From the NCBI GenBank assembly GCA_023400235.1, contig JAEXFI010000008.1, positions 88,247-152,246 of the forward strand: a stretch of DNA of 64,000 bases. Reading direction: 5' to 3'. This document shows positions 17,899-27,089 of the stretch, piece by piece; within the stretch, counting starts at the first letter, position 1; every line of letters begins with the position of its first letter. A program made the translations under genes and the position numbers. This DNA comes from Bacillota bacterium. Lineage in GTDB: Bacteria > Bacillota > Clostridia > Acetivibrionales > DSM-1351. The notes beneath the pieces are model-generated. The model did no database searches. It was not told the DNA's origin and saw only the letters and a list, made by a program, of their open reading frames with translations.

Positions 17899-19680
17899 AT
17901 GAATTTGTTAAAAAGAACAATTCCTTTTATATTGGCAGGGAGTATAATACTAATGACGGCCTCGTGTACTTCTGATAACCAGCCTGACTATACTCCGGCC
18001 TCCACCTCCGCAAGCACGGATACGTCTGCAGCTTCAGCTACAGGTCAACAGCCGGAAGCCGGTATAATCAGCCAGGACATTCACATAAACCAGATAGGGT
18101 ATAAAGTTAATGATAAAAAAATTGCAGTAATAAAGGGAGTATATAAAAGCTTTGAGGTATTTGATGCGGAAATCGGCAAGGCTGTCCTTTCAAAGGAAAC
18201 CAGCGGTAAGGCCAGTGACGGGTCCAGCGGGGATACGGTATGTTATGCCGACTTTTCAGAGCTGAAGGACGAGGGCAGTTATTTTATTTCAGTTGAAGGG
18301 CTTGGAAAATCCTACGATTTCAAAATAGGGGCGAGCAGCCTGTTTTCAAAGGTAAATGATACCTTGGTCAAGGCGTTGTATTATCAACGCTGTGGAATAG
18401 CGTTGGATACACAATATGCCGGTGATTATATTCACGGTGCCTGTCATACGGCAAAGGCAATACTGTATGGCAAGGAGGAGGTTCAATTAGATGTTTCAGG
18501 CGGCTGGCATGACGCCGGAGATTACGGAAGATATGTGGTGCCTGCGGCTGTAACGGCTGCTGATCTTATGCTGGCCTATGAATTCTATCCTCAGAGCTTC
18601 ACAAATTCTTTAAATATTCCCGAGAGCTCCAACAAGCTTCCTGATATTCTGGATGAGGCAAAATACGGGCTTGAGTGGCTGTTGAAAATGCAGGAGGAAA
18701 AGTCGGGAGGGGTATATCACAAGGTTACCTCCAGAAACTTTCCGGACATAGCTGTAATGCCTGATGTGGATGTGGATGATCTTTTAATAATGCCTGTGTC
18801 CACTACAGCTACGGCGGATTTTGCAGCTGTGACAGCTCTTGCTTCAAGGATATTTAAGGATTTTGACCCGGCTTTTTCGGCAAAATGTCTGGCTGCGGCA
18901 GTTAAAGCATGGAATTGGCTTGAAAACAACAAGACTTTTGTCCAGTTTAAAAATCCACAGGATGTTTCCTCGGGAGAATACGGGGACAGTTCGGGGGAGG
19001 ATGAAAGAGCGTGGGCTGCTGCTGAGCTTTTGAGAGCCACCGGAAATAAAAAATACAATGAATATTTCAAGTCAAATTATCAGACCGGAGGGTTTGGGCT
19101 GGGCTGGCAGAATGTGAGCGGCTTTGCCGCCATAGCCTACTTGTTTGCCGACGCGCAGACGGTGGATTCCGGCAAAGCTGATGAAATCCGCAAGGCTTGG
19201 CTGGAAAAAGCTGATATGTTTGTGAGTACTGCACAAAAGGACGGGTATCTGCTTGCCATGCATAAGATGGAATATAACTGGGGAAGTAATATGAATGTGG
19301 CAAACCATGCCATGCATATGCTGATTGCAGATAAATTGAGCAACAGTGAAAAGTATACTGAAAGTGCCGCAGACTGCGCCCATTACCTGCTGGGAAGAAA
19401 TACCCTGAACCAGAGCTACATAACAGGGTGCGGTTCGCAGAGAGTAATGCAGCCACACCACAGGCCATCAGCGGGTGATTCTGTGAAGGACCCCGTACCG
19501 GGATTGCTGGTAGGCGGGCCGGATTCGGCTCTGGAGGACGACAGCGCCAGGGCGAACCTGGCGGGAAAGTCTCCTGCACAATGCTATATTGACGATATTA
19601 CCTCGTTTTCAACCAACGAGGTGGCCACATATTGGAATTCTGCCGCGATTTTTGTCTTTTCCTATATGGGTTCCAATTGA
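17899..19680 (+). CDS. GH9 cellulase, lipoprotein, no dockerin
   Basis: A 593-residue GH9 glycosidase. Signal peptide and lipobox LMTASC (Cys about 23) predict anchoring in the membrane outer face, followed by a Ser/Thr/Ala-rich linker. An N-terminal Ig-like domain (CelD_N, IHINQIGYKVNDKKIAVI) precedes the barrel. Catalytic motifs are complete: GGWHDAGDYGRY (base Asp pair), PHHRPS, and the acid Glu in FSTNEVATYWNSAA. It lacks both CBM3c and dockerin, so it should act at the cell surface, probably on cello-oligosaccharides released by cellulosomes (inference). ATG 17899 has only a weak GTTGAG ribosome site; TTG 17887 is an alternative. It is a single gene, with the flavin reductase 194 bp downstream. 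Confidence 0.93.
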   Translation: MNLLKRTIPFILAGSIILMTASCTSDNQPDYTPASTSASTDTSAASATGQQPEAGIISQDIHINQIGYKVNDKKIAVIKGVYKSFEVFDAEIGKAVLSKETSGKASDGSSGDTVCYADFSELKDEGSYFISVEGLGKSYDFKIGASSLFSKVNDTLVKALYYQRCGIALDTQYAGDYIHGACHTAKAILYGKEEVQLDVSGGWHDAGDYGRYVVPAAVTAADLMLAYEFYPQSFTNSLNIPESSNKLPDILDEAKYGLEWLLKMQEEKSGGVYHKVTSRNFPDIAVMPDVDVDDLLIMPVSTTATADFAAVTALASRIFKDFDPAFSAKCLAAAVKAWNWLENNKTFVQFKNPQDVSSGEYGDSSGEDERAWAAAELLRATGNKKYNEYFKSNYQTGGFGLGWQNVSGFAAIAYLFADAQTVDSGKADEIRKAWLEKADMFVSTAQKDGYLLAMHKMEYNWGSNMNVANHAMHMLIADKLSNSEKYTESAADCAHYLLGRNTLNQSYITGCGSQRVMQPHHRPSAGDSVKDPVPGLLVGGPDSALEDDSARANLAGKSPAQCYIDDITSFSTNEVATYWNSAAIFVFSYMGSN

Positions 19681-19874
19681 CAAATCGATAATTTGATTAA
19701 TTTAACCCGTTGTGCGAGTTGATAAAGTCATTAAGAGACAAGTTTGCAATTAACGTGAGGACGGCTTTAAAGAAATGCATGCCGAAGGGTATTACAATTT
19801 CGCCAAAAGCGTTATATACAAGCATTTATTTAAAGCTTGTCCGGATGCGATACGCTTTGAAAGGGGAGACTAAC

Positions 19875-20522
19875 TTGGCTAAACAGATTTGGAAGCCTTC
19901 AACCATGTTAAATCCTGTTCCGGTTGTTATGGTTACCTGTGCGGATAAAAACGCAAAACCAAATATAATAACCCTTGCCTGGGTTGGTACGGTAAATTCC
20001 GATCCGCCCATGGTATCTATTTCTGTCAGAAAGCAGAGGTACTCGTATGAATTGCTCAAGGAAAGAGGAGAGTTTGTAATAAATCTTCCCACAAAAGACC
20101 TGACCTTTGCCACTGACTTTTGCGGAGTTAAATCAGGAAGGGATACTGATAAGTTTGAGGCAATGAAGCTCACGGCGCAAAGTGCCTCAAAGGTTCAGGT
20201 GCCGCTGATAAAGGAATGTCCCGTAAATCTTGAGTGCGTTGTCAGACAGGTAATTGAGCTGGGGTCCCATGATTTATTTCTGGCGGAAGTGGTAGCCACA
20301 AATGTGGACGAAGGGCTGCTTGACGAAAACGGCAGATTGAATCTTCATAATGCAGGACTCATAAGCTATTCTCATGGAGAATACTTTCCCTTGGGTGCTT
20401 CACTGGGCTATTTCGGATACTCTGTAACCAAGCGGAAAAACTTAAAGAGAAATTTAAATACAGAGCTTAAAAATAAAAGTAAAAAAACCGGACACAGCAA
20501 AAAAAAGACAGCGCCCAAGTGA
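19875..20522 (+). CDS. Flavin reductase-like FMN-binding protein
   Basis: A 215-residue flavin reductase-like split-barrel protein. The family pattern is visible in NPVPVVMVTCADKNAKPNIITLAWVGTVNSDPP, SISVRKQRYSYELL, FVINLP and FCGVKSGRDTDKFE. The C-terminal 30 residues are very Lys-rich. Likely role: NAD(P)H-dependent flavin reduction or electron transfer. TTG 19875 is taken as start because AAGGGGAG is 5 bases upstream and homologues start at this point; an upstream GTG would add 55 residues of unlikely sequence. The stop codon lies within the terminator hairpin shared with pflB. Confidence 0.87.
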   Translation: MAKQIWKPSTMLNPVPVVMVTCADKNAKPNIITLAWVGTVNSDPPMVSISVRKQRYSYELLKERGEFVINLPTKDLTFATDFCGVKSGRDTDKFEAMKLTAQSASKVQVPLIKECPVNLECVVRQVIELGSHDLFLAEVVATNVDEGLLDENGRLNLHNAGLISYSHGEYFPLGASLGYFGYSVTKRKNLKRNLNTELKNKSKKTGHSKKKTAPK

Positions 20523-20540
20523 CAGGGCACTGTCTTTTTT
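20501..20540. terminator. Bidirectional terminator between flavin reductase and pflB
   Basis: AAAAAAGACAGCGCCC pairs with GGGCACTGTCTTTTTT (one mismatch), with A tract on one side and T tract on the other, so it can end both convergent transcripts. It overlaps the stop codon of the flavin reductase. Confidence 0.93.
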
Positions 20541-22769
20541 CTATACGGCCCTGTGGAAGGTTCTGGACAGGACCTCCAACTGCTGGGCTGTGGTAAGTTT
20601 TATAAAATGCACTGCATAGCCGGAAACCCTCACGGTCAGCTGGTTATATTTCAAAGGCTCCTTCATGGCTGCCTCCAGGGTTGAACGGTCCAGGACATTT
20701 ATGTTTATATGGTGGCCTCCGCCTGCCATGTAACCGTCGATTAGCGCTGAAAGGTTAGCGGCCTCTGTAGCCTCTTCCTTGCCCAGAGCGGCGGGAATCA
20801 CCGAAAGTGTGAGGGAGATGCCGTCCCGGCAATAGCTGTAGGGTATTTTTGCAACCGAATTCAGCATTGCCAGCATGCCTGACTTATCCCTGTTGTGCAT
20901 GGGATTTGCTCCAGGGGCAAAGGGCTCACCCTTTTTCCTGCCGTCTGGAGTGGAGCCGGTTTTTTTGCCGTAAACCACGTTGGAGGTTATTGTCAGTATG
21001 GACAGTGTATGTTCAGCATTTCTGTATGTGGGATGGGCCTTCAGGCTGTTATGGAAATCCTTCACCACCTGGACTGCAATACTGTCAACCCTGTCATCAT
21101 CATTTCCGAATTGAGGATAGTCCTCTGGGACAGCAAAGTCCGTTATTATGCCTCTTTCATCCCGTATGGCCTTGACTCTTCCATACTTTATGGCGCTCAG
21201 GGAGTCTGCCAGCACGGAAAGTCCGGATATGCCAAAAGCCATCAGCCTGTTCACGTCGGTATCGTGAAGAGCCATCATCAGCCGCTCATAGGCATACTTG
21301 TCATGCATGTAATGAATTGTATTCATGGTGTTTACGTAAAGCCCTGAAAGCCATTGCTGAAGCTTTTTGAAGTTTTCAAGCACTTCCTCGTATTCCAGGT
21401 AATCGCCCAGAAAAGGGGGAAGCTCAGGTGCCACCTGCTCCCCGGTGATTTCGTCCCTGCCTCCGTTTAATGAAAGGAGCAGGAGCTTGGGAAGGTTGCA
21501 GCGTGCTCCGAAAAACTGCATATCCTTGCCCAGCCGCATTGCGGAAACGCAGCAGGATATTCCGTAATCGTCGCCGAATACCGGCCTCATAAGCTCGTCA
21601 CTTTCGTATTGTACCGCACTTGTCTTGATGGACACTTTGGTGCAGTAGAGCCTGAAGCTTTCAGGAAGCCTGCTGGACCATAATATTGTGAGATTTGGCT
21701 CGGGTGCGGCACCCAGGTTTGTCAGCGTGTTTAAAAACCTGTAAGCGGTTTTGGTAACCAGGTGTCTGCCGTCGGTACCCATACCTCCCAGGGATTCCGT
21801 AAGCCAGACAGGGTCACCTGCAAAGAGCTCATTGTATTCCATAGTCCTCAGATGCCTTATGAATCTCAGCTTGATTACAAACTGATCTATGAGCTCCTGT
21901 GCCTCAAGCTCGGATAAAATACCATTTTCAATATCCCTGGAGATATAAATATCAAAAAACACATTGAGCCTTCCCAGTGAGTTTGCCGCCCCATTGGTTT
22001 CCTTCATGGCTCCCAGGAAAGCAAGATATGTCCACTGCACGGCTTCAAAGGCATTTTGGGCAGGGCGGCTCAAGTCAAAGCCGTAGGAGTTGCCCAGTAT
22101 AAGCAAGTCCTTTAGGGCTGCTATCTGATCATGTATTTCCTCCTTGAGGCGTATGAGTTCCTCGGACATCTGGGGGGGCAGTGCCTCAAAGTCCCTCTGC
22201 TTTTCCTGTATGAGCCTGTCTGTCCCGTATAGCGCCACCCGTCTGTAGTCACCAATAATCCTGCCTCTGCCGTAAGTATCAGGCAGGCCTGTGATGACGC
22301 CGCATTTTCTCACCTTTCGCATTTCCTGGGAATATGCGCTGAAAACTCCGTCGTTGTGGGTTTTTATTTCACTGTTAAAGATATTGTCCAGCTCAGGGGC
22401 AGGGGAGGTGCCGAACTGCTGGCAGGCCTGCTTTGAAGTGCGGTAGCCGGTTTTGGCTATGAAGGCCCTTTTTAAGGGAGCATCAGTTTGAAGACCCTTG
22501 ATAACTTCGTAGGGCTCATCTATAAAACCGGGCTTGTGACTTGTGATTCCTGCAACAGCGCAGGCGTCGATTTCCAGGACACCGCCCTTGAGATGCTCTT
22601 CAATCAACAGGCTTTTGCAGGTCTCCCATAAATGTCCTGTCTTTGGGCTGGGACCTTGAAGAAAGCTTTCATCCCCATCATAGGGGGTGTAATTGGTCTG
22701 AATAAAATTTTGAACGTCAATGGTGTTCTCCCATTTGCCGGTCTTAAAATCGGAAATATTTTGATTCAT
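20541..22769 (-). CDS. pflB: Formate acetyltransferase (pyruvate formate-lyase)
   Basis: A 742-residue glycyl-radical enzyme converting pyruvate and CoA to acetyl-CoA and formate. The paired active-site cysteines are in GISCCVSAMRLGKD and the glycyl radical loop is VRVSGYAVHF near the C-terminus. Length and the YGRGRIIGDYRR block agree with the family. GGGAGG lies 8 bases before the ATG. The leader contains a ZTP riboswitch, so expression should rise when 10-formyl-THF is low and ZMP/ZTP accumulate: formate from this enzyme feeds C1 metabolism. No activating enzyme gene (pflA) is adjacent, which is unusual, so it must be elsewhere. Confidence 0.97.
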   Translation of the reverse strand: MNQNISDFKTGKWENTIDVQNFIQTNYTPYDGDESFLQGPSPKTGHLWETCKSLLIEEHLKGGVLEIDACAVAGITSHKPGFIDEPYEVIKGLQTDAPLKRAFIAKTGYRTSKQACQQFGTSPAPELDNIFNSEIKTHNDGVFSAYSQEMRKVRKCGVITGLPDTYGRGRIIGDYRRVALYGTDRLIQEKQRDFEALPPQMSEELIRLKEEIHDQIAALKDLLILGNSYGFDLSRPAQNAFEAVQWTYLAFLGAMKETNGAANSLGRLNVFFDIYISRDIENGILSELEAQELIDQFVIKLRFIRHLRTMEYNELFAGDPVWLTESLGGMGTDGRHLVTKTAYRFLNTLTNLGAAPEPNLTILWSSRLPESFRLYCTKVSIKTSAVQYESDELMRPVFGDDYGISCCVSAMRLGKDMQFFGARCNLPKLLLLSLNGGRDEITGEQVAPELPPFLGDYLEYEEVLENFKKLQQWLSGLYVNTMNTIHYMHDKYAYERLMMALHDTDVNRLMAFGISGLSVLADSLSAIKYGRVKAIRDERGIITDFAVPEDYPQFGNDDDRVDSIAVQVVKDFHNSLKAHPTYRNAEHTLSILTITSNVVYGKKTGSTPDGRKKGEPFAPGANPMHNRDKSGMLAMLNSVAKIPYSYCRDGISLTLSVIPAALGKEEATEAANLSALIDGYMAGGGHHININVLDRSTLEAAMKEPLKYNQLTVRVSGYAVHFIKLTTAQQLEVLSRTFHRAV

Positions 22770-22831
22770 AATCCACGCCTCCCGAAAAGTTTATCTGCCA
22801 AGGGATTTACTCTGCAAAACGAAGGTAGCAA

Positions 22832-22930
22832 AATAAAAGCCGCCTGGGCAATTTATGCGCCCAGGCGGCCGGCTTTAAAAGTCATACTCCCATGTGGTAA
22901 TCTCCACTTCCGCCAGTTGTATAACAGTCT
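22832..22930 (-). promoter_or_regulatory. ZTP (pfl motif) riboswitch with terminator
   Basis: Read on the minus strand, the aptamer has ACTGGCGGAAGTGGAGATT, ACCACATGGGAGTATGAC, then GCCGGCCGCCTGGGC, which are the conserved halves of the pfl/ZTP RNA. The 3' element CCGCCTGGGC can alternatively pair with GCCCAGGCGG directly downstream to form a terminator followed by TTTTATTTT (22832-22838). This is the standard design: ZTP binding sequesters the 3' half and lets transcription continue. It ends about 60 bases before the pflB start codon. Confidence 0.95.
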
Positions 22931-22939
22931 TAATCATCG

Positions 22940-23242
22940 AAATAAACTATTAACTTATGTATCTAGTATAAGATAAAGTTCGGCTGCAAGTCAATAGAAA
23001 TAATCAAATATTCTATAAATAATGTATAAATAACTACCATATATGCTAATGTAATAAAGTGATAAACTACATATTGTGCATGACAGCCTGGAAATGGCAT
23101 GGGTATGGGTGCTTCCGGGAGCATGGGGGACTCGGGAAATTTGCAGGATTACACCAGGCGGAACAAGCGCGGAGAACAAAAAAGCAGGTACAACAAAGGA
23201 AAGAAAGCAGTAAAAATAAAGACAGAAAAAATTAAAACAGAC
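22940..23242 (-). other. Intergenic space between PPi-PFK terminator and pflB riboswitch
   Basis: This must hold the pflB promoter (AT-rich part, about 22940-23060). The remaining stretch 23090-23240 is purine-rich on the plus strand with an AAAGACAGAAAAAAT-like drift. Open frames through it have low-complexity translations and no ribosome sites, so I see no gene. Confidence 0.5.
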
Positions 23243-23283
23243 AAAATAAAAACAGGCCAAAGAGCTCAAAACTCTTCCAGCCT
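23243..23283 (-). terminator. Terminator after PPi-PFK
   Basis: On the minus strand AGGCTGGAAGAG pairs with CTCTTTGGCCT (one-base bulge) and is followed by GTTTTTATTTT. It lies 47 bases beyond the PFK stop codon. Confidence 0.8.
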
Positions 23284-23330
23284 GCTTTTTTCAGCATATA
23301 TGCCCATAATTCAATACTATTTATCAAGAA

Positions 23331-24578
23331 TTATTTTGTTGCCAAAACCTTCTTGAGCTTTGCAAACCTTGGAAGTCCATCTTCCTTTGGAGGAGTGGAA
23401 TCACCCTGGATTAAAGGCAGTGCATAGTCGATAAATCCTTGCTTCAGACCATTTCCGGCCTCATTTATCCACTCTCTTGGAATTTTCTTTTCAGTGTTGG
23501 CTACTTCACTTAAGCTAAGCAGCTGGATTTCACACTTGTAATCTTTTCCTTCAGCTCTCTTAAAACCGACCATCTTGTCGGTCATACCTTCAACGGCATA
23601 TCTTACAGCCATCTGACCCGACATGTAGGATTCGTTTACATCGCTTAAGGAAGCGCAGTGAGCAGCACATCTCTGAAGAAGGCTGAACTCGATACCACGA
23701 ACCTTTGCACCGGTCTTTTCCTTAACAATAGCAGCCAGTGTGGCAGCAAGGCCGCCAAGCTGGGAGTGTCCGAAGGAGTCCTTCTGCTGAGCCAGGTCTG
23801 AGCCGTACTCGGAAATGTATTTGCCGTTCTTGTCCTTTATTCCTTCAGAAACTGCAACAATACAGTTTCCATTCTTCTTGTATATTTCTATACAGTCTGC
23901 AAGGAAGGTATCCATGTCAAAATCCACCTCTGGAAGGTAAATCAAATCAGGACCTGCACCCTTGTAAGTAGCAAGGGCTGAGGAAGCAGTGAGCCAGCCG
24001 GCGTTTCTGCCCATGATTTCCAGTATGGTAATCATACCGGTGTTGTAAACTCTTGCATCGTGGTATACTTCCATGGTTGCAGTGGCAATATATTTTGCCG
24101 CACTGGAGAAGCCAGGGCAGTGGTCGGTTCCGAAAAGGTCATTGTCAATAGTCTTTGGAACACCCATTACCCTGCACTCGTAGCCGACCTTTTGCATATA
24201 CTTGCTGACCTTGTTGCAGGTATCCATTGAATCGTTACCGCCATTGTAGAAGAAATATCTGATGTCGTACTTCTTGAAAACCTCAACAAGCCTCTTGTAA
24301 TCTGTTTCATCTTCATCAGCTGATTTAAGCTTGTAGCGAACTGAACCCAGAGCTGAGGAAGGGGTAGTTTTTAATAAATCCAACTCGTATGAATCTTCCT
24401 GACTCATATCATAAAATTTTTCATCAAGAATACCCTTGATACCATGAGCTGCACCGTATACTGCTGTAATTACCTCCTGCTTTAAGGCTTCCTGGAATAC
24501 ACCGCAGGCACTGGCATTGATAACTGAAGTTGGTCCACCGGACTGTCCGAAAATAGCGGCACCCTTTAATACTGTCAT
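23331..24578 (-). CDS. Diphosphate-dependent 6-phosphofructokinase
   Basis: A 415-residue glycolytic enzyme: fructose-6-phosphate plus phosphoryl donor to fructose-1,6-bisphosphate. Donor-site residues indicate PPi rather than ATP: GGNDS (113-117) has Asp where ATP enzymes have Gly, and PKTIDND (141-147) has Lys where they have Gly. GQSGGPTSVINAS, EIMGRNAGWL and EGIKD are family signatures. GGAGG lies 8 bases before the ATG. PPi-PFK saves ATP and is reversible, common in cellulolytic clostridia. It is divergent from fructose-bisphosphate aldolase, the next enzyme in the pathway, across a shared 552-bp region. Confidence 0.95.
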   Translation of the reverse strand: MTVLKGAAIFGQSGGPTSVINASACGVFQEALKQEVITAVYGAAHGIKGILDEKFYDMSQEDSYELDLLKTTPSSALGSVRYKLKSADEDETDYKRLVEVFKKYDIRYFFYNGGNDSMDTCNKVSKYMQKVGYECRVMGVPKTIDNDLFGTDHCPGFSSAAKYIATATMEVYHDARVYNTGMITILEIMGRNAGWLTASSALATYKGAGPDLIYLPEVDFDMDTFLADCIEIYKKNGNCIVAVSEGIKDKNGKYISEYGSDLAQQKDSFGHSQLGGLAATLAAIVKEKTGAKVRGIEFSLLQRCAAHCASLSDVNESYMSGQMAVRYAVEGMTDKMVGFKRAEGKDYKCEIQLLSLSEVANTEKKIPREWINEAGNGLKQGFIDYALPLIQGDSTPPKEDGLPRFAKLKKVLATK

Positions 24579-25130
24579 TGCATATACCTCCTATAATTTA
24601 TATTAATCTGTTTAAAATTACGCGCCTTTTACCATACCTTTCTTTCAAAGGCTGATATTACAAAACGCAATCACATTAAAATATAGCATATTGAAAAATA
24701 AAATGCAATTGCACATATACAATTCCTGCATAAAACCCTGCACTGCATAAACAACATATTCAACATGTGCAATTCCTGCACGAACACTATTATTGAAATA
24801 ATGGCAATGCCTGCCAATTAAACTGTCACAAACACGTCTTTTTTACAAAAAATAAATATGTATTTTGGGGCCTGACACCCGGGAAGCTTCAAAATAATAG
24901 CTTTGACAAAAGAATATCATAAATTCCCTTGATTTTGAGTTGATTTTTTCATAAAATAGAATCGATGGATAAATGGAATTACCTTATTATTTATCAAGAG
25001 CATTATTTTGCTAAATAATAATTATATAAAATGGAATTCAAAGTTTTCTGGGCTGAATTATACAGTATATGCAGTTCGAAAAAAACAAAGGGTTTCAGGT
25101 AAAAAAAAATAAAAAGGAGTGCATTTTAAA
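24579..25130. promoter_or_regulatory. Divergent promoter region between PPi-PFK and aldolase
   Basis: No gene here. AATTCCTGCA occurs at 24721-24730 and again at 24771-24780, exactly 50 bp apart. The second copy is inside GTGCAATTCCTGCAC (24768-24782), a partial palindrome; TGCAATTGCA (24704-24713) is a perfect one. A possible aldolase promoter is TTGAGT-16-TAGAAT around 24938-24965. The pattern suggests a DNA-binding site cluster on the PFK side. No riboswitch fold was recognised. Confidence 0.4.
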
Positions 25131-26066
25131 ATGGCATTAGTAACTTCTAAAGAAATGTTTAAGAAAGCTTATGAAGGCGGATACGCCATAGGTGCTTTCA
25201 ATGTTAATAACATGGAGATTGTTCAGGGTATAACCGAGGCGGCAAAGGAAGTAAATGCTCCGCTTATTCTTCAGGTTTCCGCAGGTGCCAGAAAGTATGC
25301 AAATCATACTTACCTTATGAAATTGGTTGAAGCAGCTATTATCGAAACAAATCTTCCTATCTGCTTGCACCTTGACCACGGTGATACTTTTGAGCTTTGT
25401 AAGTCATGTATCGACGGTGGATTCACTTCAGTTATGATCGACGGCTCACATCATTCTTTCCAGGAAAACATCGAACTTACAAAGAAGGTTGTTGATTACG
25501 CACACGCAAGAGGAGTTGTGGTTGAAGCTGAATTGGGCAGACTTGCAGGTATTGAAGATGCAGTAGACGTATCAGATGCTGATGCAGCCTACACGAATCC
25601 TGCAGAGGTTGAAGAGTTCGTTACAAAGACTGGAGTTGACTCCTTGGCTATAGCCATCGGAACAAGCCACGGTGCATTCAAATTCAAGCCGGGACAAAAG
25701 CCCCAGCTGAGATTTGATATATTGGAAGAAATTGAAAAAAGACTTCCCCAGTTCCCAATAGTTCTCCACGGAGCATCTTCCGTTATTCCTGAATTTGTTG
25801 ATATGATAAACAACAATGGAGGAAAAATGCCAGATGCTATAGGTATTCCGGAGGATATGCTCAGAATGGCTGCTTCTAAGGCTGTCTGCAAAATCAACAT
25901 TGACTCTGACTTGAGACTTGCCATGACAGGTTCAATCAGAAAGTATTTTGCTGAAAACCCAAGCCACTTTGACCCAAGACAATACTTAAAGCCAGCAAGA
26001 GAATCAATAAAGGAACTTGTTAAGAACAAGCTCGTTAATGTTCTTGGCTGCGACGGCAAGGCTTAA
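25131..26066 (+). CDS. fba: Class II fructose-1,6-bisphosphate aldolase
   Basis: A 311-residue zinc-dependent aldolase. Zinc and catalytic residues appear in CLHLDHGDTFELC (His and Asp), MIDGSHH, EAELGRLAG and IAIGTSHGAFK, and LHGASSV; the KINIDSDLR phosphate site is present. AAAGGAGTG lies 10 bases before the ATG. Codons look highly adapted and regular, as expected for an abundant protein. It pairs functionally with the divergent PPi-PFK. A strong terminator follows. Confidence 0.97.
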   Translation: MALVTSKEMFKKAYEGGYAIGAFNVNNMEIVQGITEAAKEVNAPLILQVSAGARKYANHTYLMKLVEAAIIETNLPICLHLDHGDTFELCKSCIDGGFTSVMIDGSHHSFQENIELTKKVVDYAHARGVVVEAELGRLAGIEDAVDVSDADAAYTNPAEVEEFVTKTGVDSLAIAIGTSHGAFKFKPGQKPQLRFDILEEIEKRLPQFPIVLHGASSVIPEFVDMINNNGGKMPDAIGIPEDMLRMAASKAVCKINIDSDLRLAMTGSIRKYFAENPSHFDPRQYLKPARESIKELVKNKLVNVLGCDGKA

Positions 26067-26086
26067 TAAATCAAGTACAAACAAAG

Positions 26087-26122
26087 ACAGCTTCTGAGTC
26101 TGCGGGACTCGGAAGCTGTTTT
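26087..26122 (+). terminator. Terminator after fba
   Basis: ACAGCTTCTGAGTC pairs with GACTCGGAAGCTGT around a 5-nt loop, followed by TTTT. Confidence 0.9.
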
Positions 26123-26239
26123 ACATAACCTGTATTCCGCCTATTAAAAAAATATCAATCCATGCCGTATCTATAAAATTGGAAGTTAAAAAACAGTTCA
26201 TGGTTACGGGCGGGTTAATATTATTATGGAGGGGAATTT

Positions 26240-26818
26240 ATGAGGTATCCGTCAATCGAAGCAGCCGAAAAGCTTTTGAACGAGGCCGCAGAAATGAATC
26301 CTGGAGAATGGGTGGCACACAATCAGGTAGCAGCATTATGTGCAAATATCATAGCCGGCAGCTGCCCGGGTATGGATGAGAAAAAAGCATATGTTCTGGG
26401 CTTGCTGCATGATATAGGCCGCAGGTTTGGCCCGGGCGATCTGAAGCACACGCTGGAAGGATATAAATATATGCTTGAGCTGGGATTTGAGGAAAATGCC
26501 AGGATATGCCTTACACATTCCTTTCCTGTTAAGGACATACGCAGCTACAACGGGCAAAATGACTGTAAGGCTGAGGAGGCGGGTTTTCTTCAAGCTTATA
26601 TAACCGACGCAGAATATGACGAATACGACAGGTTGATACAGCTCTGTGATTTGCTGGCATATCCCTCCGGTCCGGCGGCTATGGAAAGAAAGCTTGTGGA
26701 GGTTGTTATGAAAAGGGGCTTCAGCGAAGTAACAATTCCCAGGTGGGAGGAGTATTTTAAAATAAAACGGTTTTTTGAAGAAAAGGCAAACTGCACTTTG
26801 GAGGACTTATTTAAATAG
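26240..26818 (+). CDS. HD-domain phosphohydrolase-like protein
   Basis: A 192-residue protein with a compact HD domain: conserved His at about 27 (WVAHNQVAALC), HD pair in LLHDIGRR (about 57-58), and Asp in QLCDLLAYPS (about 138). This metal-binding order fits the HD superfamily that hydrolyses phosphate esters or nucleotides; the natural substrate is not known. TGGAGGGGAATTT precedes the ATG. It is a single gene between two terminators. Confidence 0.85.
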   Translation: MRYPSIEAAEKLLNEAAEMNPGEWVAHNQVAALCANIIAGSCPGMDEKKAYVLGLLHDIGRRFGPGDLKHTLEGYKYMLELGFEENARICLTHSFPVKDIRSYNGQNDCKAEEAGFLQAYITDAEYDEYDRLIQLCDLLAYPSGPAAMERKLVEVVMKRGFSEVTIPRWEEYFKIKRFFEEKANCTLEDLFK

Positions 26819-26847
26819 ATATTGGCTACATTCCAGTGTGAAAATTC

Positions 26848-26884
26848 AGCAGCTTCGTGCTCACCAGAGCAGGGGCTGCTTTTT
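26848..26884 (+). terminator. Terminator after the HD gene
   Basis: AGCAGC pairs with GCTGCT, with an inner GCTC/GAGC stem, then TTTT. The rest of 26885-27089 is AT-rich, probably the next promoter; nothing else was recognised. Confidence 0.8.
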
Positions 26885-27089
26885 GTGTGTCCCGGAAAGC
26901 AGCACGGTGTTATCCGGCAAAGTTCAACCCGCTAAAACAGATAATATAAATATTTTCTGAATTTTATATTAAGAAAATATTAAATATGCCGGGTTTTGTT
27001 GAGAGAGGGAGCCTAAATGCATTATATTTATTATAGAAATGTATTTTTAGATAAAATTTGCTAATTTATTTATTTTTATGGGGGTAAAA

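Noticed and set aside
19710..19874. N-terminal extension of the flavin reductase
   Set aside because: The added 55 residues do not fit the family, and the AAGGGGAG site points to TTG 19875.
23099..23356. 85-codon plus-strand frame between PFK and pflB
   Set aside because: Low-complexity Lys/Thr composition; it crosses the PFK terminator and runs into the PFK gene end.
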